From the NCBI GenBank assembly GCA_035293805.1, contig DATGMD010000018.1, positions 62,001-126,000 of the forward strand: a DNA stretch of 64,000 bases, read 5' to 3'. The notes under the pieces were generated by a model. That model saw only the letters and a program-made list of their open reading frames with translations, was not told the DNA's origin and did not search any database. Shown piece by piece: positions 42,028 to 49,918 of this stretch. Each line of letters opens with the position of its first letter. Position 1 is the first letter of the stretch. Source of the stretch: JAJPHF01 sp035293805 (GTDB lineage Bacteria; Chloroflexota; UBA6077; JAJPHF01). The translations under genes and the position numbers were made by a program.

Positions 42028-43197
42028 ATGGCAGCGACCAACGGCGCGGTGCGGCGGGAGGTGGCCGCGGCAGATTACACGGACTTCGTGCACACCGGCC
42101 CCGGTACGCTGGCCGGCCGCTACCTGCGCCGCTTCTGGCAGCCGGTCTACCTGGCGACCGACCTGCCCGCCGGCCACGCGAAGCCGATCCGCATCATGAG
42201 CGAGGACTTCACGCTCTACCGGGGGGAGGGCGGGCACCCGCACGTGATCGCCCCGCGCTGCGCGCACCGGGGGACGCAGCTCTCGACTGGCTGGGTCGAG
42301 GGCGACTGTATTCGCTGCTTCTACCACGGCTGGAAGTACGATCACACCGGCCAGTGCGTCGAGATGCCGGCGGAAGACCCGAGCTTTCCGCCCAAGGTGC
42401 GGATCGCGAGCTATCCGACCGAGGAGTACCTGGGGCTGATCTTTGCCTATCTCGGCGAGGGCGCGCCGCCGCCGCTGGCGCGCTGGCCCGAGCTGGAGGG
42501 CGAGGGCGTGCTGGAGCAGAGCACCTACCTGCGGCCGTGCAACTACTTCAACAATCTGGAGAACATGGCCGACGAGACGCACATCGCGTTCGCCCATCGC
42601 CGCTCGGTGTTCGACCGGGTGGGCGTGAACGACGACTTACCGCGCATCGCCGCCGAGGAAACCGAGTACGGCATCCGCCGCATGGGCACGCGGGCGAACG
42701 GCATCACGCGGGTGAGCCATATCCTGATGCCGAATGGCTTCTACTTCAAGGGTACGCCGAACGACGACGCGAGCGGCTGGTCAGAGATGCTGGCCTGGCG
42801 CGTGCCGATCGACGACACCCAGCACCGCAGCTTCAACACCAACCTGGTTCACGTGACCGGCGAGGCCGCCGCGCGCTACCGCGAGCGCCAGGCCGCGCGC
42901 CGAGCGGCGCTGGCCGCGCTCCCGCCAGCCGAGGAGGTCGCCGCGGCCGTGCTGCGCGGCGAGCTGCGCCCCCAGGACATCCCCGAGCGCGACGACCTGA
43001 TCCCCATCCAGGACGCCATCGCCCAGGCGGGCCAGGGCGTGATCGCGGACCGCGCGCACGAGCGCCTGGGCCGCGAGGACTCCGTCATCATCCTGCTCCG
43101 CAAGCTCTGGGCGCGCGAGCTGCAAGCCCTCGCCGAGGGCCGCCCCCTCAAAGCCTGGCAGCGCACCGAGCGCCTGACGGCGGCCGGTGGGGTGTAA
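42028..43197 (+). CDS. Rieske non-haem iron oxygenase, alpha-type subunit
   Basis: Aromatic-ring-hydroxylating or O-demethylating oxygenase of 389 residues. The Rieske [2Fe-2S] cluster ligands are Cys78-His80 (CAHRG) and Cys97-His100 (CFYHGWKYD). The mononuclear iron site is in NMADETHIAFAH (His185, His190). The layout resembles VanA/phthalate-dioxygenase single-component alpha3 enzymes. A reductase gene is not nearby. GAGGGATGGC precedes the ATG at 42028. Neighbouring hydrolases and a luciferase-like oxidoreductase suggest aromatic compound breakdown. Confidence 0.94.
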   Translation: MAATNGAVRREVAAADYTDFVHTGPGTLAGRYLRRFWQPVYLATDLPAGHAKPIRIMSEDFTLYRGEGGHPHVIAPRCAHRGTQLSTGWVEGDCIRCFYHGWKYDHTGQCVEMPAEDPSFPPKVRIASYPTEEYLGLIFAYLGEGAPPPLARWPELEGEGVLEQSTYLRPCNYFNNLENMADETHIAFAHRRSVFDRVGVNDDLPRIAAEETEYGIRRMGTRANGITRVSHILMPNGFYFKGTPNDDASGWSEMLAWRVPIDDTQHRSFNTNLVHVTGEAAARYRERQAARRAALAALPPAEEVAAAVLRGELRPQDIPERDDLIPIQDAIAQAGQGVIADRAHERLGREDSVIILLRKLWARELQALAEGRPLKAWQRTERLTAAGGV

Positions 43198-43285
43198 TAA
43201 CGGCTGACTTACTGGCCTCTCGCTTCACGAGCCAGGGAGCAGATCGCTGATCGCCCGCTTAACGTCCGTGGTCTGGAACTCGCCA

Positions 43286-43840
43286 TCACCCAGGCACAAC
43301 CGTGATCAGTTCGCTCGCGGTTGGGAACAGGGACACCTCCGGTGCTCTGAAGTAATCAGGCGTTACTTCCGTGCGTCGCTGCGGAGGCCGGTCGGCCTCG
43401 CCAGACCAGCAGACAAGTAAGGTGACAGGTTCGTCTCGCGTGACGTTTTCCAGGTACGCCGCCAATTGGTGCGTCGCCTCTCGGAATGCTTCCCACCACA
43501 TGACGCTGTCTTGCACACGGTCATCATCCCATTCAGGCCGCGTTAGCGGTGCATCCGCGTAGCCGAACCCGCACCCACAGTCCATAAATGAGCCCAAGTA
43601 ATACAGATATGGCTGATTCAGGTGCTGCCTTACGAGCGCCTCCACATCCAGAACCGGCTCGCCCATACGATGTTTGGCATGCGGTTGTCCCGGTTCAGGA
43701 TTGAGCGCGGGATCAAGCGGCTGCACCCAGATGGGGGGAGTCCCTGGCTTGAGCGGAACAAGATCGGTGTCGGGCGTGACGTGCGGCCGTGGGATCGTGG
43801 GCAGCGGACGGTCAGCGCCGAGATAGACTTGTATGCACAT
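43286..43840 (-). CDS. Hypothetical protein (MCIQVYLGADRPLP type)
   Basis: Protein of 184 residues, soluble, starting MCIQVYLGADRPLPTIP. The central YLYYLGSFMDCGCGFGYAD with three Cys/Gly residues and the later TLLVCWSGEADRPP are distinctive; similar hypothetical proteins exist in cyanobacteria and other bacteria to my knowledge, without function. ATG at 43840 with GGAG upstream is preferred over a TTG at 43888. Base composition is clearly lower in GC than most of the window, suggesting acquisition together with the adjacent toxin-antitoxin genes. Confidence 0.7.
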   Translation of the reverse strand: MCIQVYLGADRPLPTIPRPHVTPDTDLVPLKPGTPPIWVQPLDPALNPEPGQPHAKHRMGEPVLDVEALVRQHLNQPYLYYLGSFMDCGCGFGYADAPLTRPEWDDDRVQDSVMWWEAFREATHQLAAYLENVTRDEPVTLLVCWSGEADRPPQRRTEVTPDYFRAPEVSLFPTASELITVVPG

Positions 43841-43915
43841 ACGGTCACTATAACTCCCGAGCGTGCTGTCTCCTTCCCAAAGTCCCAATAGAATCGAGAT
43901 AGCGGTTCTCGTAGG

Positions 43916-44179
43916 CTAGTAGAAGGTATCTCCGAAAGCCTCGATAACGACCGCGTTGGCTTCTTCGACCACACGATAGGCGATTGCCCACAGCCCGCAC
44001 AGGTATGCTCCCGGGAAGACGCGGTACAGGGGAACGACCAACGTCACGCGGAGGTGCGGGTCGCGGTAGGGATCGGCGCTGATCTCGTTGATGCAGTCGA
44101 GCAGCGTATCGACGACGGAGGGCGGGAGACGATCGAGCTGGTAGCGGGCGAAATCAAGGAGTCTTGGCTGGTAGGCCAC
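43916..44179 (-). CDS. RelE/ParE-like toxin
   Basis: Small protein of 87 residues with the RelE/ParE pattern: N-terminal helices (FARYQLDRLPPSVVDTLLDCINEIS), then YRVFPGAYLCGLWAIAYRVVEEANAVVIEAFGDTFY strands ending in an aromatic-rich edge. Such toxins cut mRNA on the ribosome (RelE) or poison gyrase (ParE). GTG at 44179 lies inside the end of the upstream antitoxin-like gene (26-bp overlap), the common arrangement of a type-II module. Lower GC than its surroundings. Confidence 0.75.
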   Translation of the reverse strand: MAYQPRLLDFARYQLDRLPPSVVDTLLDCINEISADPYRDPHLRVTLVVPLYRVFPGAYLCGLWAIAYRVVEEANAVVIEAFGDTFY

Positions 44180-44372
44180 GAATCCGCCGGTATTCCTCGA
44201 CGGTGATCCAGGTGGGAGGCAAGTCCGGCTTGCCGGATGCCCGCCACTCCGCGATCTGCTGCTCGCCCTGCACGATCCCCTGGATGAACTCGTCCCAGTT
44301 GCGCATGTGAGTGCGCAGCCACTCGGTCTGCTCTTCGGGCGTCTTGCCCGCGAGGATGTCTTTCAATTCCAC
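44154..44372 (-). CDS. Probable antitoxin paired with the RelE/ParE-like toxin
   Basis: Protein of 72 residues, acidic at the N-terminus (ELKDILAGKTPEEQTEWL), helical, with a C-terminal WITVEEYRRIRGLP. No classical ribbon-helix-helix is obvious, so the family is uncertain; the assignment rests on size, order and 26-bp overlap with the toxin gene. GTG at 44372 follows AGAGGTGA. The pair lies directly after the amidohydrolase gene end on the same strand. Confidence 0.65.
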   Translation of the reverse strand: MELKDILAGKTPEEQTEWLRTHMRNWDEFIQGIVQGEQQIAEWRASGKPDLPPTWITVEEYRRIRGLPAKTP

Positions 44373-44401
44373 GGTTTCACCTCTGCCCGCAGTATAGCAG
44401 C

Positions 44402-45484
44402 CTATAGGCCGTAGAAGCGGCGCGGGTTGTCGTAGAGGATCTTTTGCACGGCGGACTGGGGGATGTCGCCCGCGTCGGCGCGCTCTTGAAGCAGCCGCGG
44501 GAAGTCCATTTCCGCCGAGGCGTCGGCGTGCGTGTAGTCCGAGCCGATGAGCAGGTTGTCCTCGCCCGTGTGCTGCAAGAGGTAAGGCAGGTCCTCGTCC
44601 ACCTGGATGCTCACGTACAAGCGGTTCTGCTGCAACACGTCGGCCGGCACCTCGAAGCGCGGCGCGTTCAGCCGCGTGTCGCCCTCGGCGCGCTTCTTTA
44701 GCGTGCGCTTGAGGTCGTAGAGCACGAACGGCACCCACGAGGCGCGCGCCTCGATGAAGCCGAAGCGGAGCTTGGGGAAGCGCGCCGCCACGCCAAGCTG
44801 GACGATCGAGTGGAAGGCGTGCAGCGGCGGCATGCCGATGTGCATGAAGCGCCCCAGCGGGAACTCGCGGGCCGGCGTGAAGTCCAAGGCGCCCGAGCCG
44901 ACGTGGAAGCAGATCGGCATATCGAGCCGCTCGGCCTCCTCGTAGAGCGGGAAAAAGTAGGGATCGCCCGGCCACTTGCCGGCCTCGCGGTCGCCCTTCT
45001 TCATCACGCCAACGGCGCCGTGGTCCTTCGCCCAGCGTAGCTCCTCAAGCGCCTGCTCCATGTCCCGCGTCGGCGGCAGGCACACCCAGCGCAGCCGCCC
45101 GCGCGACTCCTCGCAGCGGGCGCCCAGCCAGCGGTTGTAGCTGCGGCGCAGGGCGAGATCGACCTCGGACCGCTCGGTCACCTCGACGAGGAACAGCGTC
45201 GGGTAGATCACCTGCGTCTCGACGCCCATCGCGTCCATGTCGCGGAGGCGGCCCGGCACGTCGATCAGCTCGCGCGTCTCGACGGTGGTGCGGGTGATGC
45301 GGTCGTCGCGGATGAAGCGCAGGTGGCGGCGGCCGTCGATCAGCCAGTAGCGAGCCGGCGGCCGCGACGGGTCCGGGTTCGACGGGTAGCCGGTGGTCGG
45401 CTTGTAGGCCTGCTCGTCGGCGCGGAGGTACTCCCAGGTTGCTTCCGTCTCGTCCACGTGGGTGTCGGCGTCGATGATGCGCAT
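44402..45484 (-). CDS. Amidohydrolase (ACMSD-like), second copy
   Basis: TIM-barrel amidohydrolase of 360 residues, paralogous to that at 23121-24143. The start MRIIDADTHVDE has the DxH variant of the metal motif; ICFHVGSGALDF, FGFIEARASWVPF and GSDYTHADASAEMDFP supply further ligand segments (His, Asp). Substrates in the subgroup are carboxylated aromatics or ring-cleavage products. GAGGAGGGAG precedes ATG 45484. It is divergent from the luciferase-like/binding-protein operon, with a shared 229-bp promoter region. Confidence 0.9.
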   Translation of the reverse strand: MRIIDADTHVDETEATWEYLRADEQAYKPTTGYPSNPDPSRPPARYWLIDGRRHLRFIRDDRITRTTVETRELIDVPGRLRDMDAMGVETQVIYPTLFLVEVTERSEVDLALRRSYNRWLGARCEESRGRLRWVCLPPTRDMEQALEELRWAKDHGAVGVMKKGDREAGKWPGDPYFFPLYEEAERLDMPICFHVGSGALDFTPAREFPLGRFMHIGMPPLHAFHSIVQLGVAARFPKLRFGFIEARASWVPFVLYDLKRTLKKRAEGDTRLNAPRFEVPADVLQQNRLYVSIQVDEDLPYLLQHTGEDNLLIGSDYTHADASAEMDFPRLLQERADAGDIPQSAVQKILYDNPRRFYGL

Positions 45485-45634
45485 GGAGCTCCCTCCTCGC
45501 AGCGTGCGCGTGGTCCGTCCGGCCCAGGGTAAGGGAAGGATACACCGGCCGGCGGGGCGGTTCCAGCCAGCGGGCCCTGATGGGTGGTCCATAGGCTCTC
45601 ACGGCCTCGCATATCGGCGTTCCATTTTCTGGGC

Positions 45635-45663
45635 TTGCCAGTCAAGAAATTCGTCGCTTAGAG
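45635..45663 (+). promoter_or_regulatory. Candidate promoter for the luciferase-like operon
   Basis: TTGCCA (45635-45640) and TTAGAG (45658-45663) with a 17-bp spacer, in the AT-richer part of the 45485-45713 divergent region, about 50 bp before ATG 45714. Confidence 0.45.
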
Positions 45664-45713
45664 TGGGGGCCGGTCAGGGGGCGGACGCGGGCGCCACGGA
45701 AAGGACTGGTCCT

Positions 45714-46802
45714 ATGCGGTTTGGCATTCTCAGCTTGCTGTCCTACGTGCCGGAGCTCGACGGCTCGCCCGCGGAGGTGCTGGGACGCGTGCTCGACGAC
45801 GCTGCTTATGCCGAGCAGCTTGGCTTCGACTCGTACTGGCTGACCGAGCACCACTTCGAGAACTTCGGCGGGCTGCTCTCCGCGCCCACGGTCGTGCTCG
45901 GCAGCCTCGCGCAGCGGACCCAGCGCCTGCGGCTCGGCATCGCCGTCTCGCTCCTGCCGCTGCACCACCCGCTCCGTCTGGCGGAGGAGTGGGCGACGGT
46001 GGACGTGCTCTCGGGCGGACGGCTGGAGCTAGGCATCGGCAAAGGCTTCTCGGCCTGGGAGTACACGCACTTCGGCGTGCGCTTTGAAGATGCGTCGGAG
46101 CGCTTCGACGAGGCGCTGGACATCATGCTGGCGGCGTGGCGGCCAGGGCGCTTCGACTACGTGGGCCAGAACTACACGGTCCACGACCTGCAGGTGCTGC
46201 CCAAGCCCGTGCAGCAGCCCCACCCGCCCCTGTGGGCGTCGGCGGTGCGCACCCGCGACAGCTACGTCTGGGCCGGGCAGCGCGGCTTCAACCTGATGAC
46301 GGCGCCGTTCCTGATCGACTTCGCGACGCTGCGCGAGCACATGGACCTGTACTACCGCACGCTGGCCGAGGCCGGGCACGCCGCGGCGGGCAAGGAAGTG
46401 CTGGCGAATCTCCAGGTGTGCGTGGCGCCGACGCGCGAGGAGGCCATCGCCGCGGCCGCCCCGGCCTTCGGCCGTGCCAATGCCGTGCGCGCGGCCGCCG
46501 CGCACCGCGACCCGAATGCCACCGGCGCCCGTCCCAAGCGCAGCCTGGACGGCCTCCACTCGTCCACCGTCGAAGCCCTCGCCCGCGACGCGCGCATGCT
46601 CGTCGGCAGTCCCGACGACTGCGTGCGCATCCTGGAGACGCTTCAGGACGAGATCGGCATCACACACTTCATCGGCACGTTCCACTTCGGCGGCCTGCCG
46701 CGCGACACGGTGCGCCGCAGTCTGGAGCTATTCAGCCGCGAGGTGGCGCCGCGCGTGTGTCAGCGTGGCCAGCCCGGGCGGCTGGCCGCGGCGCCGCGGT
46801 GA
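45714..46802 (+). CDS. Luciferase-like (LLM class) flavin/F420-dependent oxidoreductase
   Basis: TIM-barrel oxidoreductase of 362 residues in the bacterial-luciferase superfamily. Typical strings: SYWLTEHHFENFGGLLSAPTVVLG, LGIAVSLLPLHHPLRLAEEWATVDVLSGGRLELGIGKG, and WASAVRTRDSYVWAGQRG. The EHHF segment is like alkanal/hydrocarbon-type monooxygenases using FMNH2 or F420H2; which cofactor applies is not decidable. GGAAAGGAC lies before ATG 45714. The leaderless binding-protein gene begins 14 bp after its stop, so both are co-transcribed. Confidence 0.93.
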   Translation: MRFGILSLLSYVPELDGSPAEVLGRVLDDAAYAEQLGFDSYWLTEHHFENFGGLLSAPTVVLGSLAQRTQRLRLGIAVSLLPLHHPLRLAEEWATVDVLSGGRLELGIGKGFSAWEYTHFGVRFEDASERFDEALDIMLAAWRPGRFDYVGQNYTVHDLQVLPKPVQQPHPPLWASAVRTRDSYVWAGQRGFNLMTAPFLIDFATLREHMDLYYRTLAEAGHAAAGKEVLANLQVCVAPTREEAIAAAAPAFGRANAVRAAAAHRDPNATGARPKRSLDGLHSSTVEALARDARMLVGSPDDCVRILETLQDEIGITHFIGTFHFGGLPRDTVRRSLELFSREVAPRVCQRGQPGRLAAAPR

Positions 46803-46816
46803 ACGGTGGAGGCAGC

Positions 46817-47791
46817 ATGGCGAACCGTCAGGTCACCTTCGCGATCAACCGCCGGCCGGATAGCCGCTACTACTTCGAGGAGGCGCGGCTGCCAGGCTTC
46901 GACCTACAGCTTCCGGCGCAGCCCAAGGGCTGGACCTTCTACGTCGACATGGTCACCGACCAGCCCTGGGACGTGGCCGACCTGGCATTCTCGCACTATC
47001 TGATCGCCCGCGACCTGGGGAAGCCGCTCGTGGCGATCCCCGCCTTCCAGCTTCGCTTCTTCCCGCACACGGGCGTCGCCGTCCACCGGGCGGCCGGCAT
47101 CGAAACGCCGCGCGACTTGGTGGGCAAGACCGTGGGCGCGGCCGACTGGGGCATCAACCCGGCGGTGTGGATGCGCGGCGCGCTGACGCACCAGTACCAC
47201 GTGCCGACGGAGCGCATCACCTGGGCGGAGAGCGAGGTGCATCCCTCGTTTCCAGGGCTCGCCTATCCCCACTCGCCGCGCTACCAGTTCACGACGCTCA
47301 CGCCGCCGGCCGAGCAGGCGCAGAGCCAGCAGGCGGGCTATGGCCTGAGCGCGCTGCTGGAGCGTCGCGCGATCGACGCGGCGTTCTTGCCCGGGCTAGG
47401 CCGCCCCGCGACGGAGCAGACGCGCCCGCTGTTCGCCGACCCGGCCGCAGAGATGCGCGCGTACGGCGAGCAGACGGGCGTGATCCCGATCAACACGGTG
47501 TTCGTGCTGAAGCAGGAGACGGTCGAGCGCTACCCCGACCTGGCGCCGGCCGTGCTGGAGATGACGAGCGCGGCGCTGGCCGCGTACACGGCGGAGATCG
47601 ATGGGAGCGGCGCGGCGAATCATACGTACGTGCCGGTGGCCCTGGCGCGCGAGTTAGGGCTGTATCCCTTCCGTCAGGGGCTCGACGCGAACCGCGCCGC
47701 GATCCAGATGATGATCGCCTACTGCTACGAGCAGGGGCTGATCAACACGCTCTATCGGCCGGAAGACTTGTTCGTGGCGTCATGTCTCTAG
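46817..47791 (+). CDS. Leaderless binding-fold protein (4,5-dihydroxyphthalate-decarboxylase-like)
   Basis: Type-2 binding-fold protein of 324 residues lacking any signal peptide. GWTFYVDMVTDQPWDVADLAFSHYLIARDLGKPLVAIPAF, LVGKTVGAADWGINPAVWMRG, and VIPINTVFVLKQETVERYPDLAP are the conserved segments of the group named after 4,5-dihydroxyphthalate decarboxylase. That enzyme works in phthalate breakdown, so an enzymatic role in aromatic catabolism, rather than transport, is plausible here next to a luciferase-like oxidoreductase and near a Rieske oxygenase. GGTGGAGGC precedes ATG 46817. Confidence 0.88.
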   Translation: MANRQVTFAINRRPDSRYYFEEARLPGFDLQLPAQPKGWTFYVDMVTDQPWDVADLAFSHYLIARDLGKPLVAIPAFQLRFFPHTGVAVHRAAGIETPRDLVGKTVGAADWGINPAVWMRGALTHQYHVPTERITWAESEVHPSFPGLAYPHSPRYQFTTLTPPAEQAQSQQAGYGLSALLERRAIDAAFLPGLGRPATEQTRPLFADPAAEMRAYGEQTGVIPINTVFVLKQETVERYPDLAPAVLEMTSAALAAYTAEIDGSGAANHTYVPVALARELGLYPFRQGLDANRAAIQMMIAYCYEQGLINTLYRPEDLFVASCL

Positions 47792-47822
47792 TGCGGATAG
47801 AGAATCTTGGAAAGGGCGGTTG

Positions 47823-47971
47823 CCCTCACCCGTCCTCGCTGCGCTCGGCCGGCCTCTCCCCCTGGGAGAGGCAAGGATGCGACCGGCTGCGCCGCGCCCT
47901 CATCGGGGAGAGGCAGGGACGCGACCAGCCGCCGGACTCCCTCTCTCTCCGGGAGAGGGTCGGGGTGAGGG
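47823..47971. repeat. Dispersed intergenic repeat, copy 3 (longest)
   Basis: Element of 149 bp beginning CCCTCACCCGTCCTCGCTGC and ending GGTCGGGGTGAGGG, so the ends are imperfect inverted repeats. Several internal CTCTCCC/GGGAGAG palindromes are present. The left part is nearly identical to the inverse copy at 41768-41870 and the right part matches 20358-20443. It fills the 47792-48024 gap. Confidence 0.75.
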
Positions 47972-48024
47972 CCGCTTTCGTGAAGCGCTGCCGCGAACAG
48001 GATGATGGCTGAGAGGAGGCGACG

Positions 48025-49248
48025 ATGAGCGCGCGCCGCTTGCTCGCGTGTCTGGCTGTGGTGAGTCTCGCCGTGAGCGGTTGTGGCAGCGCCACCGCGC
48101 CCGCCCGCTCCGGCCCGGCGCCGGTTAGTGCGCCGGCCGCAGCTGCCCCCCAGGCGCCCAGCGCGGCAGCGCCGACCACTCCTGCCACCGGGGCCGCGAG
48201 CAGCGCCAGCGCCCCGGCGAGCGCGGTCACGGCGGCCCCGTCGCCAGCGCTCCAGCAGCTCATCGCCGCCGCGCGCGAAGAGGGCCAGCTTGATCTGATG
48301 TGGTCCGAGGCGGTGATTGGCGGCAGCCCGGCCGTGCGCCGCTGGATCGACGGCTTCGCCAAGGCATACGGCCTCGACCTGACCGTGCGCTACACCGCGG
48401 GACCGTCGATGGCGCAGACGAGCGTGCAGCTCCTCCAAGAGTACGAGGCCAACCGTCCCGCCACCAGCGACGTGATGGTCAACGCCGTGGCCCCCACGCT
48501 GCGCATGATCCACGCTGGCGTGCTGCAGCCGGTAGACTGGATGAGCTGGGCCCCGAATATCCGCGACCCGCAGCTCTTGAGCGGCCCGGCGGGCGAGGCA
48601 GTCACCGTCAGCTCCGCCATCTCGGGTATCACCTACAACACCAACGCGCTTAGCGGCGACGCCGTTCCGCGCTCACTGGCCGACCTGTTGAAGCCCCAGT
48701 ACACGGGCCGCATCGCCTCCACGCCCTACCCCGGCTCGTTCGAGCACATCGTCACCCCCGAGGTGTGGGGCGAGCCCCGGACGGTCGAGTACCTGACCAG
48801 CTTCCGAGACCAGGTGGCGGGGCTCATGCCGTGTGGCCAGTGGGAGCGCGTGGCGAGCGGCGAGTTCGACCTGTTCGCGCTCGACTGCGGCGCGTTCGAG
48901 GCCGGCCAGGCGCAGGCGAAGGGGGCGCCCATCGCGCAGGTGGTGCCCGCCGACGCCATTATCGTGCAGCAGTGGTACGTGTCGGTGCCAAAGAACGCGG
49001 CGCACCCGAACGCGGCCAAGCTGTGGATCAACTACTTGCTGAGCCGTGAGGCGCAAGACATCCAGTTCGAAACCTACGCCCAGGATCTCGCCACGCTGCC
49101 TGGCTCGCGCAGCGCTGTTGCCCTGGAGGCGCCGCGGGCCGCCGGGGGCCAGGTCCACGACGTGAACGTAGCCTTCCTCGAGCGCCAGGACGCGAGCAAC
49201 CTGGAGGCGATGTCTGCCCGCCTCGGCGACATCATCAACCGCCGCTAA
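48025..49248 (+). CDS. ABC substrate-binding lipoprotein (PotD/Fe3+ type)
   Basis: Solute-binding protein of 407 residues: signal with lipobox LAVSGCG (Cys at 20), Ala/Pro/Ser linker to about residue 70, then the family-1 domain LIAAAREEGQLDLMW, GITYNTNALSGDAVPRSLADLLKPQYTGRIAS, and PKNAAHPNAAKLWINYLLSREAQ. It resembles ferric-ion/polyamine-type receptors. GAGAGGAGG precedes ATG 48025. It follows the luciferase-like operon in the same direction, separated by the dispersed repeat. No permease or ATPase is adjacent. Confidence 0.92.
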   Translation: MSARRLLACLAVVSLAVSGCGSATAPARSGPAPVSAPAAAAPQAPSAAAPTTPATGAASSASAPASAVTAAPSPALQQLIAAAREEGQLDLMWSEAVIGGSPAVRRWIDGFAKAYGLDLTVRYTAGPSMAQTSVQLLQEYEANRPATSDVMVNAVAPTLRMIHAGVLQPVDWMSWAPNIRDPQLLSGPAGEAVTVSSAISGITYNTNALSGDAVPRSLADLLKPQYTGRIASTPYPGSFEHIVTPEVWGEPRTVEYLTSFRDQVAGLMPCGQWERVASGEFDLFALDCGAFEAGQAQAKGAPIAQVVPADAIIVQQWYVSVPKNAAHPNAAKLWINYLLSREAQDIQFETYAQDLATLPGSRSAVALEAPRAAGGQVHDVNVAFLERQDASNLEAMSARLGDIINRR

Positions 49249-49280
49249 TTCGTGTGCGGCCTGGGTGGAGGCGTGTGACC

Positions 49281-49886
49281 CTATGGCGCCGAGCGCAGGT
49301 AGCAGAGCAGCACGTCGACGGCACGCTCGGCCCAATTGTCGTCGGGGATCGCCGGATAGTGGCGATAATAGCTGGCGTGCCAGTAGCCTACGAGCAGGCT
49401 GACGCAGGTGTCGACGTCGGCATCGGGGCGCGCCTCGCCGCGCTCGATGGCGCCCAGAATGACGTTGCGGAACGCCCGCCGCCGCGCCCCGAACACGCCT
49501 TGCTGCAAGAACCGCAGCCACTCGGGGCGGTCCTGCTCGTGTACCAGCACCACCCCGGTGACGAGCATGCCGCCGTAGCGGAGCACGTTCGCCCGAAAGT
49601 CGCGGAGCAGCGCGACGAGGTCGGCGCGCAGGTCGCCCGCGAGGACGAGCGGCGCGCGCTCGCGGGGCAGCGCGTCCAGCGCCGCCAGCGCGAGCTCCGT
49701 CTTCGTGTGATAGCGCAAGTAAATCGTCGGCTTCGTGGTACCGGCGGCCTCGGCGATCTCCTCCATCGACATGCCGAAGAACCGTCCCTCGATCAGCAGC
49801 TTCAGCGCCGTCTGGAGCAGCACCGTGTCCACCGACCGCTGCCGCGGCCGGCCCCGCGGGCGCGGCGGGTCGGGCTGCCTGACCAT
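49281..49886 (-). CDS. TetR family transcriptional regulator
   Basis: Repressor of 201 residues. The N-terminal helix-turn-helix (MSMEEIAEAAGTTKPTIYLRYHTKTELALAAL, residues about 39-70) is classical, and the C-terminal ligand domain is helical with YWHASYYRHYPAIP. A proline/arginine-rich leader (RQPDPPRPRGRPRQRS) may touch the minor groove. It lies 32 bp after the ODP-type hydrolase gene, so both are transcribed together, and it converges with the 48025 binding-protein gene. Likely targets are its own operon or neighbouring catabolic genes. Confidence 0.93.
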   Translation of the reverse strand: MVRQPDPPRPRGRPRQRSVDTVLLQTALKLLIEGRFFGMSMEEIAEAAGTTKPTIYLRYHTKTELALAALDALPRERAPLVLAGDLRADLVALLRDFRANVLRYGGMLVTGVVLVHEQDRPEWLRFLQQGVFGARRRAFRNVILGAIERGEARPDADVDTCVSLLVGYWHASYYRHYPAIPDDNWAERAVDVLLCYLRSAP

Positions 49887-49918
49887 CGAGTTCGCTCCGG
49901 TCACTAGGCGCGCGGCGC

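Noticed and set aside
42028..43197. Rieske protein considered as part of a complete multicomponent dioxygenase operon
   Set aside because: No beta subunit, ferredoxin or reductase gene is adjacent on either side.
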